Shown: positions 19,126 to 28,605 of the stretch, piece by piece
Numbering within the stretch: position 1 is the first letter of the stretch
Layout: the number at the start of each line of letters is the position of its first letter
Assembly: GCA_963763215.1 (NCBI GenBank)
Contig: CAVXNX010000010.1
Coordinates: forward strand, 248,001 to 312,000
Direction of reading: 5' to 3'
DNA: 64,000 nt
From: DASQZK01 sp963763215
GTDB lineage: Bacteria; Bacteroidota; Bacteroidia; Bacteroidales; GCA-2748055
Notes under the pieces: generated by a model
What the model was told of the DNA's origin: nothing
Database searches by the model: none
What the model saw: the letters and a program-made list of their open reading frames with translations, nothing else
Made by a program: the position numbers and the translations under genes

Positions 19126-19449
19126 CTTCGGGCGGTATTTGGATGGTGATACGGTGAACAGGGATGGAATATCGTGCCAAAACACAGTGCCGGCAGGAGG
19201 AAGAAAGTATGTCGGGCATGAAGAGGGAACCCCGGGGTAAGGCCATACCGGCAGGAAACCTTTACTTTTCCGGCCCCGCCGGGGAAGTGTGTGGAAACAA
19301 TTACACAGGTTATGGATGTCTGTGGGATCGGTCGGGAGCAGCCGGCCGTTTTTTCACACCAGAGGGATGCGATTTCTCCGGGAGGAACGTCATGGTGACA
19401 TGATAACCGGCGGGCTCGATGAAAATGGCATAATCTTTTCATCCCCCGG
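19126..19449. other. Divergent intergenic region, aceE and methyltransferase
   Basis: No gene is supported in this 320-base stretch; short frames on both strands lack family resemblance. It must hold the promoters of the PDH operon (leftwards) and of the methyltransferase gene (rightwards), but I found no exact TAnnTTTG element. A TGGCACG on the minus strand near 19173 resembles the -24 part of a sigma-54 promoter without a matching -12 part. Confidence 0.4.
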
Positions 19450-20268
19450 ATGAAAAAACAAATGCCCGATAACGAGAGAGTCCGTGAATATTACAATGAT
19501 CATGTCAGTGACGAGGATAAACGTCTCGACCGCCACCCCTTTGAGGTTCCGGTGACGCTGCATTTTGTGGACAAATACCTCCGGCCCGGTCAAAAAATTT
19601 TTGATGTGGCCTGCGGGACCGGACGTATTGCTTCGCTTTTGATGGACCGCGGGTTTTATGTCGGTCTGAATGACCTCTCGGATAAGAATATCGAACTGTC
19701 GCACAACCGGCTGGACGATCGCAACCATACCCTGTTCATCGGGCGCGCCGACGCCCTTGTCAGCCCTGACTGGGATAAGGAAAGATGGGACGCGGTATTC
19801 ATCCTCGGGCCTTTATACCATCTGCTCAGCTTCGACAAAAGGCTCAAGGTCCTTGGCCTGGCGCGACGTCATCTCCGGCCGGGTGGATTCGTCTTTTCAT
19901 CCTTCATGACGAGAATCGGAGCACTGATATATGGTCTGAAACACAACCCGCAAGGCATCCTATATCCCGATGGCGCAAGGAAACTCTGGGAAGAAGGGAC
20001 GGACGACAGCTTTGTGATGGCCACGGAATGGTTCACCGACGCCTATTTTGCCCAACCCGAAGAAGTGAACCCGCTGATCCGTGAGGCCGGTCTGGAACCC
20101 TTGCACCTGGCCGGGGCGGAAGGTATTTTTGGAGAGCGCTTCGAGCTCTTCCATAACCTGGATCCCACGCTGAAAAAGCTATGGATGGACTTCACCATCG
20201 ATCATTGCGAGGATCCCCACATGGTTAACCAGGCAAAGCATTTGCTGAGTGTTGCCATGAAACCCTGA
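19450..20268 (+). CDS. Class I SAM-dependent methyltransferase
   Basis: A 272-residue cytoplasmic protein with the Rossmann methyltransferase motif I as IFDVACGTGRIASLLMDRGF, motif II DLSDKNIELS, an acidic post-motif AVFILGPLYHLLSF and the post-core RHLRPGGFVFSSF. It belongs to the broad small-molecule methyltransferase superfamily; the substrate cannot be read from the sequence. It has no damaged frame and no obvious operon partner, although a DoxX-like gene follows 89 bases downstream on the same strand. Confidence 0.8.
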   Translation: MKKQMPDNERVREYYNDHVSDEDKRLDRHPFEVPVTLHFVDKYLRPGQKIFDVACGTGRIASLLMDRGFYVGLNDLSDKNIELSHNRLDDRNHTLFIGRADALVSPDWDKERWDAVFILGPLYHLLSFDKRLKVLGLARRHLRPGGFVFSSFMTRIGALIYGLKHNPQGILYPDGARKLWEEGTDDSFVMATEWFTDAYFAQPEEVNPLIREAGLEPLHLAGAEGIFGERFELFHNLDPTLKKLWMDFTIDHCEDPHMVNQAKHLLSVAMKP

Positions 20269-20357
20269 AATATACGCCGGGGCGGCTTCCGGCACCCGGC
20301 CAAATGAAATCACCCTGCCACTCAATTCATTATTTTTCAATATAATACTATCATATC

Positions 20358-20720
20358 ATGAAAACATTCACATCGACCTTTGCCAGGATCCTTTTTGCGA
20401 TCCCGTTTTTTGTTTTTGGTTTAATGCACTTTTTCCATGGGGCCCAGCTGGCGACAATGCTAAAGGCCTGGCCGGCCTCCCTGGTCTGGGTTTATATTGC
20501 CGGCGCAGGATTTATCCTGGCTTCCATCGCCATGATCATAAACCGCTATGCCCGGCTCGCCGCCTTCCTCCTGGCCCTGGAGATCCTGATCATCACCCTT
20601 TTCATCCATGTCCCCGGGTTGAGTAACCCGGAAATGATGCAGCTTAATTTTTCACAGCTCCTGAAGAATATCGGGCTGATTGCCGGAGCTTTGATGGTGG
20701 CCGGGTTTTCAAAGAATTAG
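20358..20720 (+). CDS. DoxX-like small membrane protein
   Basis: 120 residues with four hydrophobic segments (about 8-26, 42-60, 66-84, 98-116), matching the DoxX/DUF4267-type four-helix family. The motif RILFAIPFFVFGLMHFFHG in helix 1 is characteristic. The family is found beside redox enzymes, but no specific function can be given. An intact frame with start ATG at 20358 is preceded by an AT-rich stretch that may hold its promoter. Confidence 0.7.
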   Translation: MKTFTSTFARILFAIPFFVFGLMHFFHGAQLATMLKAWPASLVWVYIAGAGFILASIAMIINRYARLAAFLLALEILIITLFIHVPGLSNPEMMQLNFSQLLKNIGLIAGALMVAGFSKN

Positions 20721-21635
20721 CCGTTGATGGCAAAAAGGAAGGTTCCGTTACCCTGGTGCCGGACCGTGTTCCCGAAAATAAAACCTGCGCCGGTTTTTCC
20801 ATCCCTTCAGGGACCCGACCCGGAATGCAAACACCCGGGCTCCGGAGGCTCCTGATCAGGAATGAATCATCCGGCGCAGGATCTTCACACCTATAAATCC
20901 TAACTCTTACAGTTCAATCACCACATCATCGGAGGCATTCCCGATGAAGGTGTTATTACCGGTCAGGGAAGTGATGTTATATCCGGAACATTGTAGTCCA
21001 TCCCGTTGACCTTCCCGGTCCGCTTAATGGCCAGGCCTCAGGTGATGACAATGGTGTAATCCCCGACGAGATGGGGGAGAGGGTTGCTGCATTTTAGTTA
21101 AAGAATGTTAAATATTCAACAGGATATATGTCTGAAAGTTTATCTAAATTGCCTTTGAACAGTTTACCCTTTGCTGCAGGGAAGCGTATGGGGTAAACAG
21201 CCCGAATAACACATGAAATAAGGATTGAGATTGAAGAAACAGAAACTTTAAGTTCGGATTATAAATTAAGTCTATATTTCAGTCCACCCATTCCATTCTG
21301 AGGCACCGCCATGGCACTCATTTTGAACCGGTTGAGAAAAAGGCCAAACCGCTGAATTCCTGAGGATTTGGAGACGAGATCCATTCCTTTATCTTTGTAT
21401 CCCAATGAATCCCCGTAATACCGGCGTGGGCAGTACCCCTGCGGGCAGACGCTGAACCGCCACCCGGGCACAACCCGGATGACATGATCAGAGATCCTGC
21501 TATGCATGAGGGTTTTCGGGATACGGACGGAAGAAGCCCGGAATGCCTGATGAAGGAAAACATTTGCCCTGTCCATGCGTTACTTGAATAGGTTAAAACA
21601 TGCGAAATATCACGTTTCCGAAGTGAATTATTTTG
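20721..21635. other. Long gap with possible degenerate coding remnants
   Basis: There is no intact gene in about 0.9 kb. On the minus strand, 20910-21066 in shifting frames gives DYTIVIT, then ITSLTGNNTFIGNASDDVVI and a stop, like the end of a secreted beta-rich protein. Also on the minus strand, 21259-21576 ends GMGGLKYRLNL-stop, which resembles the last strand of an outer-membrane barrel. Neither could be assigned to a family. This may be the site of gene decay. Confidence 0.3.
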
Positions 21636-21643
21636 TATCTTTG
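21636..21643 (+). promoter_or_regulatory. Bacteroidetes-type promoter of the suf operon
   Basis: TATCTTTG is an exact match to the Bacteroidetes -7 consensus TAnnTTTG and lies 69 bases before the sufB ATG. The -33 region is weak. I saw no Fe-S-responsive (IscR or Fur-like) operator that I could name. Confidence 0.65.
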
Positions 21644-21712
21644 CAGTCTATTTGTATTTAATCTAAATTAAAAGCGGATATAAGAGTTCCGAATTCTAAT
21701 ATACAGTCAGAT

Positions 21713-23160
21713 ATGAGTGATCAGGATAAGATATTGAAAGATGTGACGCAGGGGGATTACAAGTATGGCTTTTACACCGATATTGAAGTCGACAGTGTTC
21801 CCAAGGGTCTGAATGAGGATGTGGTCCGGCTGATCTCGGCCAAGAAGGAGGAACCGGAATGGCTCCTGGAGTTCAGGCTGAAATCGTTTCAGGTACTGGC
21901 AAAAGATGACGATGCCGCACTGGCCGCATCTGACCCTGCCGGAGATCAACTACCAGGATATCATCTATTATGCGGCGCCAAAGCGCAAGGCCAGGTATGA
22001 GAACCTGGAGGATGTGGATCCGGAGTTGCTGGACACCTTCGAAAAACTGGGGATTCCCCTGGAGGAGCGAAAGGCCCTTGCCGGCGTTGCGGTCGATGCC
22101 GTCATGGACAGCGTATCGGTCAAGACCACGTTCCGGGAAACCCTGGCTGAACTGGGCATCATTTTCTGCTCGTTCAGCGAAGCGGTCAAAAACCATCCCG
22201 ACCTGGTGAAGAAATACCTCGGTTCGGTGGTTCCCTATACGGATAATTATTTCGCCACCCTGAATTCGGCCGTCTTCAGTGACGGATCGTTCTGTTACAT
22301 CCCGAAAGGTGTGCGCTGCCCGATGGAGCTGTCCACCTATTTCAGGATCAATGCCTTTAATACCGGTCAGTTCGAACGGACGCTGCTTATTGCCGATGAA
22401 GGTGCCTACGTGAGTTATCTCGAAGGATGCACGGCTCCCCAGCGTGATGAGAACCAGCTCCATGCCGCCGTTGTGGAACTGGTTGCACTGGACAATGCCG
22501 AGATCAAGTATTCAACGGTCCAGAACTGGTATCCCGGCGATAAAGAAGGCAGGGGCGGCATTTACAATTTCGTCACCAAACGGGGAATGTGCAAAGGGGA
22601 TCATTCCAAGATTTCCTGGACCCAGGTGGAAACAGGATCGGCGATCACCTGGAAATACCCGAGTTGCATCCTGCGGGGCGACTATTCCCAGGGCGAATTT
22701 TATTCCGTTGCCGTCACCAACAATCACCAGCAGGCCGATACCGGCACAAAGATGACCCACATCGGGAAAAACACCAAGAGCCTGGTGATCTCCAAGGGGA
22801 TCAGCGGCGGGAAGAGCCAGAATTCATACCGCGGCCTGGTCAAGGTCCTCAAGGGCGCCGACAAATGCCCGGAATTTTTCGCAGTGCGATTCCCTTCTGC
22901 TCGGCGATAAATGCGGGGCGCATACCTTCCCCTATATCGAAGTCGACAACAAATCGGCCGTCATCGAACACGAGGCCACAACCTCCAAAATCGGTGAGGA
23001 CCAGATCTTCTACTGCAACCAGCGGGGAATCGACACCGAAACAGCCGTGGGAATGATCGTGAACGGCTATGCCAGGGAAGTGCTGAACAAGCTCCCGATG
23101 GAATTTGCCGTTGAAGCACAGAAATTATTGCAGATCTCGCTCGAAGGAAGCGTGGGTTAA
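21713..23160 (+). CDS. sufB: Fe-S cluster scaffold protein SufB, two frameshifts
   Basis: The scaffold subunit of the SufBCD complex that assembles Fe-S clusters. The start MSDQDKILKDVTQGDYKYGF is followed, after a shift near 21896, by MPHWPHLTLPEINYQDIIYY, FSDGSFCYIPKGVRCPMELS, YLEGCTAPQRDENQLHAAVV and GSAITWKYPSCILRGDYSQG. A second shift near 22885 leads to CDSLLLGDKCGAHTFPYIEV and the end LQISLEGSVG-stop at 23160. The total of about 482 residues is the usual SufB size. Both breaks lie within conserved sequence, so they look like sequencing errors in an essential gene. First gene of the operon. Confidence 0.93.
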
Positions 23161-23188
23161 TCCGAATATTCGTAAACAATCAAGAAAG

Positions 23189-23944
23189 ATGTTAAAGATA
23201 AAGAACTTAAAAGTCAATATTGAAGATAAGGAAATTCTGAAAGGGATCGATCTCGAGGTGAAAGCCGGTGAAATACATGCGATCATGGGGCCGAACGGTT
23301 CCGGCAAAAGCACTCTTGCAGCTACCCTGGCCGGCAGGGACTATGTGACCATCACCGAGGGGAAGATCACCTATCTCGGCAGGGACCTGACGGAACTGGC
23401 CCCGGAAGAGCGTGCCCTGGAAGGCATTTTCCTGGGATTCCAGTACCCCGTGGAAATTCCCGGCGTGAGCATGGTGAATTTCATGCGCACGGCCATCAAT
23501 GAACAGCGGAAATACCGGGGTGTCGAACCACTTTCGGCCGGTGATTTTCTGAAGCTGATGCATGAACGCAAGAGCATTGTCGGCATCGATTCAAACCTGA
23601 CCAACCGGTCGGTCAATGAAGGATTTTCCGGCGGGGAGAAGAAGAAGAATGAGATATTCCAGATGGCGCTTCTCGAACCCAGGCTGTCCATTCTCGATGA
23701 AACCGATTCGGGACTCGATATCGACGCCCTGAAAATCGTGGCCAACGGCGTGAATAAACTCCGGACCAGCGAGAATGCGACCATCATTATCACCCATTAC
23801 CAGAGGCTTCTCGATTACATCATCCCCGATTTCGTGCATGTGCTCTACAAAGGCCGGATTGTCAAATCGGGAACCAAGGAACTGGCCTACAAGCTGGAAG
23901 AAAAAGGGTACGAATGGCTGAAAGAAGAAGTGGAAGCCGAATAA
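23189..23944 (+). CDS. sufC: Fe-S assembly ATPase SufC
   Basis: A 251-residue ABC-type ATPase without membrane partner; it drives conformational change of SufB-SufD. Walker A is GPNGSGKSTLAATLAG, the signature motif GFSGGEKKKNEIFQM, Walker B LSILDETDSGLDIDAL, and the switch His appears in IIITHYQRLLDYI. The ATG at 23189 is chosen because MLKIKNLKVNIEDKEILKGI is the family start; the frame is open further upstream into sufB. It follows sufB by 28 bases. Confidence 0.96.
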   Translation: MLKIKNLKVNIEDKEILKGIDLEVKAGEIHAIMGPNGSGKSTLAATLAGRDYVTITEGKITYLGRDLTELAPEERALEGIFLGFQYPVEIPGVSMVNFMRTAINEQRKYRGVEPLSAGDFLKLMHERKSIVGIDSNLTNRSVNEGFSGGEKKKNEIFQMALLEPRLSILDETDSGLDIDALKIVANGVNKLRTSENATIIITHYQRLLDYIIPDFVHVLYKGRIVKSGTKELAYKLEEKGYEWLKEEVEAE

Positions 23945-23956
23945 AGAGGATTGACT

Positions 23957-25270
23957 ATGAATGTTGATCTGAAAGTGGCAGATCTTGCCGATACCTATAT
24001 CGACCTGTTTAATCGCAACAGGGACGAAATTTTCGCCTGGAGTCCGGATTTCATCAATGAGATCCGGATGGATGCACTGGAGTCCTTCCGCCGGCTCGGC
24101 TTTCCCAAGAGGAAGGCGGAAGACTATAAGTACACCCGCATCGAAGAACTTTTCAACAAGGAGATTGACCACCTCACGGCCCCCGGCCGGGTGGATGTGG
24201 CCAATGAGGACCTTTTCACCTGCGATGTCCCGGAACTCGATACCCGGGTTTTGCTCGTGCTCAACAGTTTTTATCATCACCGGCAGGCGGAAAAGCTCTC
24301 GACCCTTGAAAACGGAATCATCTACGGCAGCCTCAGCGAAGCCCAGAAGCGCTACCCCGAGCTGGTCCGTAAGCATTACGCCCATTATGCCGATTACAAG
24401 ACGCAACCCCTGACGGCCCTCAATACGGCCTTTGCCCAGGACGGGGTGTTCATCTATGTGCCAACGAATGTCCGGTGCGACAAACCCTTCCAGATCATTA
24501 ACCTCCTGCATTCGCCCGACAAGATCCTGGATCAGCACCGGAATCTCTTTATCGTGGAAGAAAACAGCAGCCTGGACGTGGTGATCTGCGACCATACCCT
24601 GACCGCCACACCCTTCCTGACCAATTCGCTCACGGAAGCTTACACCGGCGCCAATGCGTCACTCGACATCACCCGGATGCAGAACGAGCATAACAATTCC
24701 GCCCAGGTGACCAACACCGCGATCTACCAGTCACGCGACAGCCGGGTATCGTGCAACGTGATCACCCTCCACGGCGGCGCCATACGGAATAACCTCAGGG
24801 TGTACCTCGACGGTGAAGGGTGTGAAAACCATGCCTATGGCCTTTTCCTGGCCGACCAGGACCAGCATATCGATAATTTCACCTATATCAACCATCTGAA
24901 GCCAAACTGCGTCAGCAACCAGCTTTACAAGGGCATCCTCGATGACAGGGCAACGGGCGCTTTCAGCGGGAAGATCCACGTCTGGAAAGATGCACAGAAA
25001 ACCGTGGCATACCAGAAAAATAACAATATTTTGCTCACCGATGAAGCAAAGATGAATTCAAAACCTCAGCTCGAGATCTATGCCGACGATGTGAAATGTT
25101 CACATGGCGCCACGGTTGGACAGCTCGACCAGGATGCGCTTTTCTATCTCCGCTCACGGGGTATCCCCGAGAAGGAAAGCCGTCTGCTGCTGATGTATGC
25201 CTTTGCCCATGAAGTGGTTTCCAAAATCAAGGTCCCGGCATTGATGGAAAGAACCAGACGAACTGATTGA
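23957..25270 (+). CDS. sufD: Fe-S assembly protein SufD
   Basis: 437 residues and intact. SufD is the paralogue of SufB that completes the scaffold and is linked with iron entry. Features are AEDYKYTRIEELFNKEI near the N-terminus, HGGAIRNNLRVYLDGEG in the beta-helix core, and NSKPQLEIYADDVKCSHGAT with GQLDQDALFYLRSRGIPEKE near the end, the conserved C-terminal Cys-His region. The start at ATG 23957 is preceded by AGAGGATT; TTG 23951 is less likely. It starts 12 bases after sufC. Confidence 0.95.
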   Translation: MNVDLKVADLADTYIDLFNRNRDEIFAWSPDFINEIRMDALESFRRLGFPKRKAEDYKYTRIEELFNKEIDHLTAPGRVDVANEDLFTCDVPELDTRVLLVLNSFYHHRQAEKLSTLENGIIYGSLSEAQKRYPELVRKHYAHYADYKTQPLTALNTAFAQDGVFIYVPTNVRCDKPFQIINLLHSPDKILDQHRNLFIVEENSSLDVVICDHTLTATPFLTNSLTEAYTGANASLDITRMQNEHNNSAQVTNTAIYQSRDSRVSCNVITLHGGAIRNNLRVYLDGEGCENHAYGLFLADQDQHIDNFTYINHLKPNCVSNQLYKGILDDRATGAFSGKIHVWKDAQKTVAYQKNNNILLTDEAKMNSKPQLEIYADDVKCSHGATVGQLDQDALFYLRSRGIPEKESRLLLMYAFAHEVVSKIKVPALMERTRRTD

Positions 25271-25320
25271 CAAGCGGCTCCGGGGTGAATTATCGAGATG
25301 CTACGACTGTAAAATGAAAT

Positions 25321-26565
25321 GTGACTGAGATGAAACCTGTGACCGGTCTCGATATCAAAAAGATCCGGGAAGATTTCCCGGTCCTGGAAACCAGGGTTTA
25401 CGATAAGCCCCTCATTTACTTCGATAACGGGGCCACCACCCAGAAACCCAGGGTGGTCATTGACCGGGTGCGGGATCTGTACGAACACAAGAATGCAACC
25501 GTCCACCGCGGTGTTCATGCCCTGAGCAGCCAGATGACCGAAGTGTATGAAAACGCCCGCGAAACCGTGAGGGCGTTCATCAACGCCAGGGACAAAAGTG
25601 AAATTGTCTTCACCAGCGGCGCAACGGGTTCGGTAAACCTGCTGGCGTTTTCCTTCGGTGAAAAGTACGTTCAGGAAGGCGATGAGATCATCATCTCGGA
25701 GATGGAGCACCATTCCAACCTCGTCCCCTGGCAGATGATGTGCGAACGTAAAAAAGCGAGGTTGAAAGTGGTTCCTTTCGATGATCATGGTGAGCTCATG
25801 ATGGATGAATACAGTCGCCTGTTTACGGAAAGGACAAGGCTGGTGGCGATGGTTCATATTTCAAACTCCCTCGGCACCATCAATCCGGTGAAGGAGATTG
25901 TCCGGATTGCCCATGAAAACGGCGTTCCGGTTATGCTTGACGGCGCCCAGGCGATCCAGCACGGCAACGTCGACGTGAGGGATCTGGATGTCGATTATTA
26001 TGTTTTTTCCGGTCATAAGGTCTACGGTCCCAACGGCATCGGCGTCCTGTACGGAAAGGAAAAGCTCCTCGACCAGTTGCCTCCCTACCAGGGCGGCGGA
26101 GATATGGTCGACCGCGTCAGTTTCGAGAAGACGACCTACAATATCCTTCCCTTCCGCTTCGAAGCCGGGACCACCAACTACATCGGAGCTGCCGGATTGG
26201 CCGAAGCGCTGAATTATGTCAGCAGGTTGGGACTGGAAAATATTGCCGCGCACGAAAGTGACCTGCTTCGGTACGCCACGGCAAAGCTCAGCGACATCCC
26301 CGGTCTGAAAATTTACGGAACGGCCCCCGGCAAGATCCCGGTCATCTCCTTCCTTCTCGACGGGATCCATCAGTATGATGTCGGCATGATCCTTGATAAA
26401 ATGGGTATAGCCGTCCGGACCGGCACCCACTGCACCCAGCCTGTCATGGACCATTTCTCCATCTCGGGAACCATCCGGGCTTCCATGGTTTTTTACAACA
26501 CGGAAGAGGAGATCGACAGGTTTGCCGATGCAGTGAACAAGGCATCCACCATGCTCAGGGCATGA
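25321..26565 (+). CDS. sufS: Cysteine desulfurase SufS
   Basis: A PLP enzyme (about 411-414 residues) that takes sulfur from cysteine and passes it to SufE. Motifs: YFDNGATTQKPRVVIDRV, the HHSN segment in SEMEHHSNLVPWQ, the PLP-lysine in YYVFSGHKVYGPNGIGVLYG, and the active-site Cys loop RTGTHCTQPVMDHF, which is typical of group II desulfurases. The start is GTG 25321 or ATG 25330; the second reads MKPVTGLDIKKIREDFPVLE and looks more like the family. It lies 50 bases after sufD. Confidence 0.95.
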   Translation: MTEMKPVTGLDIKKIREDFPVLETRVYDKPLIYFDNGATTQKPRVVIDRVRDLYEHKNATVHRGVHALSSQMTEVYENARETVRAFINARDKSEIVFTSGATGSVNLLAFSFGEKYVQEGDEIIISEMEHHSNLVPWQMMCERKKARLKVVPFDDHGELMMDEYSRLFTERTRLVAMVHISNSLGTINPVKEIVRIAHENGVPVMLDGAQAIQHGNVDVRDLDVDYYVFSGHKVYGPNGIGVLYGKEKLLDQLPPYQGGGDMVDRVSFEKTTYNILPFRFEAGTTNYIGAAGLAEALNYVSRLGLENIAAHESDLLRYATAKLSDIPGLKIYGTAPGKIPVISFLLDGIHQYDVGMILDKMGIAVRTGTHCTQPVMDHFSISGTIRASMVFYNTEEEIDRFADAVNKASTMLRA

Positions 26566-26678
26566 AAAACGAACGTGACACGGCTGGCGTACAAGGCGCA
26601 AAGGGCCGGAAGCGGAAGCGGCCTGAGGGCAAGGGATGGACAATAATTTATGAATTTGCAGGTTAAAAGGAATGCACG

Positions 26679-27104
26679 ATGACCATCAATGAAATACAGG
26701 ATCAGCTGATCGAAGAATTTTCCATCTTCACCGACTGGATGGACAGGTACAATTATCTCATTGAACTCGGGAACAATCTGCCGGCGCTGGATCCGAAGTA
26801 CAAAACCGATGAGAACCTCATCAACGGGTGCCAGTCAAAGGTATGGCTGATGGCCGAATACGACAACGGCATCATGAAATATGCCGCGGAAAGTGATGCG
26901 ATCATCGTCAAAGGTATCGTTGCCCTGCTGGTCCGGGTTCTGAACGGGCAGCCGGCTTCCGACGTGGTGAATTCCGATCTGTATTTCATCGACAGGATCG
27001 GGCTGAAGGAAAATCTTTCCCCCACCCGGTCCAACGGTCTGGTGGCCATGGTGAAGAAAATGAAGCTCTATGCCCTGGCCTACCAGGCGAAACATAAGGT
27101 ATGA
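26679..27104 (+). CDS. sufE: SufE sulfur acceptor
   Basis: 141 residues. SufE accepts persulfide sulfur from SufS through the Cys in LINGCQSKVWLMAEYDNG. The N-terminus INEIQDQLIEEFSIFTDWMD and ELGNNLPALDPKYKTDENLI are family signatures. The frame is intact. It is separated from sufS by 113 bases but lies on the same strand with no visible terminator, so co-transcription is likely. Confidence 0.95.
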   Translation: MTINEIQDQLIEEFSIFTDWMDRYNYLIELGNNLPALDPKYKTDENLINGCQSKVWLMAEYDNGIMKYAAESDAIIVKGIVALLVRVLNGQPASDVVNSDLYFIDRIGLKENLSPTRSNGLVAMVKKMKLYALAYQAKHKV

Positions 27105-27147
27105 GATTTTTGTTAACACGGTGGTTAAATGGCAGGAGATACAAAAC

Positions 27148-27478
27148 ATGAATGATATGGCAGAGAAGACGATCATCGATATAGAGACTGAAATTGTCAG
27201 GGTACTTAAAAATATCTACGATCCGGAGATCCCGGTGAACATTTACGATCTGGGGCTGATCTACGAGATCGAAGTGGATGACGATCACAATGTCGATATC
27301 ACCATGACCCTTACCGCACCCAACTGTCCGGTGGCCGATCACCTTCTGGAAGACATCGAGACGGCAGGTCGGCGATGTTGAAGGCGTGAACAAGGCCAGG
27401 ATCACGCTCACGTTTGATCCGCCCTGGGATCAGTCCATGCTGACCGATGAGGCCAAACTGGAACTTGGCCTGATGTAA
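27148..27478 (+). CDS. DUF59/MIP18-family Fe-S maturation protein, one frameshift
   Basis: The N-terminal 75 residues show the DUF59 signature IYDPEIPVNIYDLGLIYEIE and MTLTAPNCPVADHLLEDIE, including the conserved Cys. A single shift near 27368 restores VGDVEGVNKARITLTFDPPW and the end AKLELGLM-stop at 27478. This is the protein often called SufT or PaaD-like in suf operons, which helps mature Fe-S proteins. At about 110 residues it is complete. The start ATG at 27148 (MNDMAEKTII) lies 43 bases after sufE. Confidence 0.88.
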
Positions 27479-27498
27479 ATTTACCTCTTGGAAAATGC

Positions 27499-27514
27499 TC
27501 CGTACATATACGGA
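27499..27514. promoter_or_regulatory. Inverted repeat before queG
   Basis: TCCGTA-CATA-TACGGA is a 16-base inverted repeat with 6-base arms, ending 3 bases before the queG ATG. It could be an operator, or could hinder initiation when folded in mRNA. There is no known match. Confidence 0.4.
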
Positions 27515-27516
27515 AC

Positions 27517-28438
27517 ATGATCAGGAACAAAGCCCTTGAACTGGGCTTTGACGATTGCGGTTTTGCCCGGGCCGAAAAGCTCGGGAGCGGATGCCGGGGT
27601 GCTGGATGACTGGCTGGCGAAGGCATGCACGCCGGCATGACGCTGGATGGAGAATCATCACGACAAGCGGACCGACCCCACCCTCCTGGTCCCCGGAGCA
27701 AGAACCGTTGTTTCCGTATCCCTGAACTACTACAATCCCCGTGATGCAGGATGATCCCGCTGCCCCGGTCATCTCAAGGTATGCCTATGGCCGGGATTAT
27801 CATAAGGTGATGAGGAAAAAGCTGAACGCGCTTGCTCGGTTATATCCGGGAGATCATGCCGGGCACAGCGGGCAGGGCGTTTTCGGATTCGGCGCCGGTA
27901 ATGGAACATGCCTGGGCCGTACGGTCAGGCCTGGGATGGATCGGTAAAAATTCCCTCCTCCTTCCAAAAAAACACGGATCCTATGTTTTTATCGGTGAAC
28001 TGATCATCGACAGTGTCCTCGAATATGACCATCCCGTTTCCGATCATTGCGGACAGTGCCGGCTGTGTGTCGACGAGTGTCCCACCCATGCCATCAATTC
28101 CGACCGGACGGTCAATGCAGGGAAATGCATTTCCTACCTCACCATCGAGCACAAGGGTGAAATTCCCCGCCGAGTTCAAAAACAGCTTTTACAACCGGGT
28201 TTTCGGATGCGATATCTGCCAGGATGTCTGCCCCTGGAACCGGAAACTGGAAAAGCACAGGATCCCCGATTTTGAACCCTCCGGGGAACTGATGTCCCTG
28301 GATCACGATGAATGGCATTCCATGACGGAAGAAAGATTCAACCGGCTTTTTGAAGGATCGGCCGTGAAACGTACCCGCTTCGAAGGGTTAAGGAGGAATC
28401 TTGATTTCCTCAAGGGTGACGTTAAATGGCACGAATGA
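27517..28438 (+). CDS. queG: Epoxyqueuosine reductase, frameshifted
   Basis: The last step of queuosine synthesis for tRNA: reduction of the epoxide by a cobalamin and Fe-S enzyme. The start IRNKALELGFDDCGFARAEK is family-like. After indels near 27590, 27650 and 27735 come SRYAYGRDYHKVMRKKLNAL, HAWAVRSGLGWIGKNSLLL and the first 4Fe-4S motif CGQCRLCVDECPT. After a shift near 28165 come the second cluster CDICQDVCPWN and the C-terminal region to the stop at 28438. The length of about 307 residues is normal. It follows the suf operon by 38 bases on the same strand, which makes sense as its product needs Fe-S clusters. Confidence 0.88.
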
Positions 28439-28539
28439 ACCGGAAGATCGATTTTCTAGCGAGTCGTATGCTGAAGGCAGGTCTCGCGGTCGTTGAGCGG
28501 CACTGAAACGACATTCCACTGACGCTTCCTGCCGGTAAT

Positions 28540-28559
28540 CCGGTTCCTGAGCGAACCGG
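28540..28559. terminator. Hairpin between convergent queG and araB
   Basis: CCGGTTC (28540-28546) and GAACCGG (28553-28559) form a perfect 7-base stem with a 6-base loop, in the gap where the rightward queG and the leftward araB transcripts meet. No long T tract follows on either side, so a shared weak terminator is only suggested. Confidence 0.5.
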
Positions 28560-28605
28560 GTGGTCGTTAATGATTCTTCCCCGGGTTCCTGAAGCCAAAG
28601 CGAGC

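Noticed and set aside
19165..19185. Sigma-54 promoter for aceE
   Set aside because: TGGCACG fits the -24 part, but the -12 TTGC is absent at the right distance, and sigma-54 control of this operon would be unexpected.
23591..24595. 334-codon open frame on the minus strand
   Set aside because: It lies opposite sufC and sufD, both intact with diagnostic motifs.
28440..28605. tRNA or small RNA between queG and araB
   Set aside because: Only a 7-base hairpin is present; no cloverleaf arms or T-loop sequence could be found.
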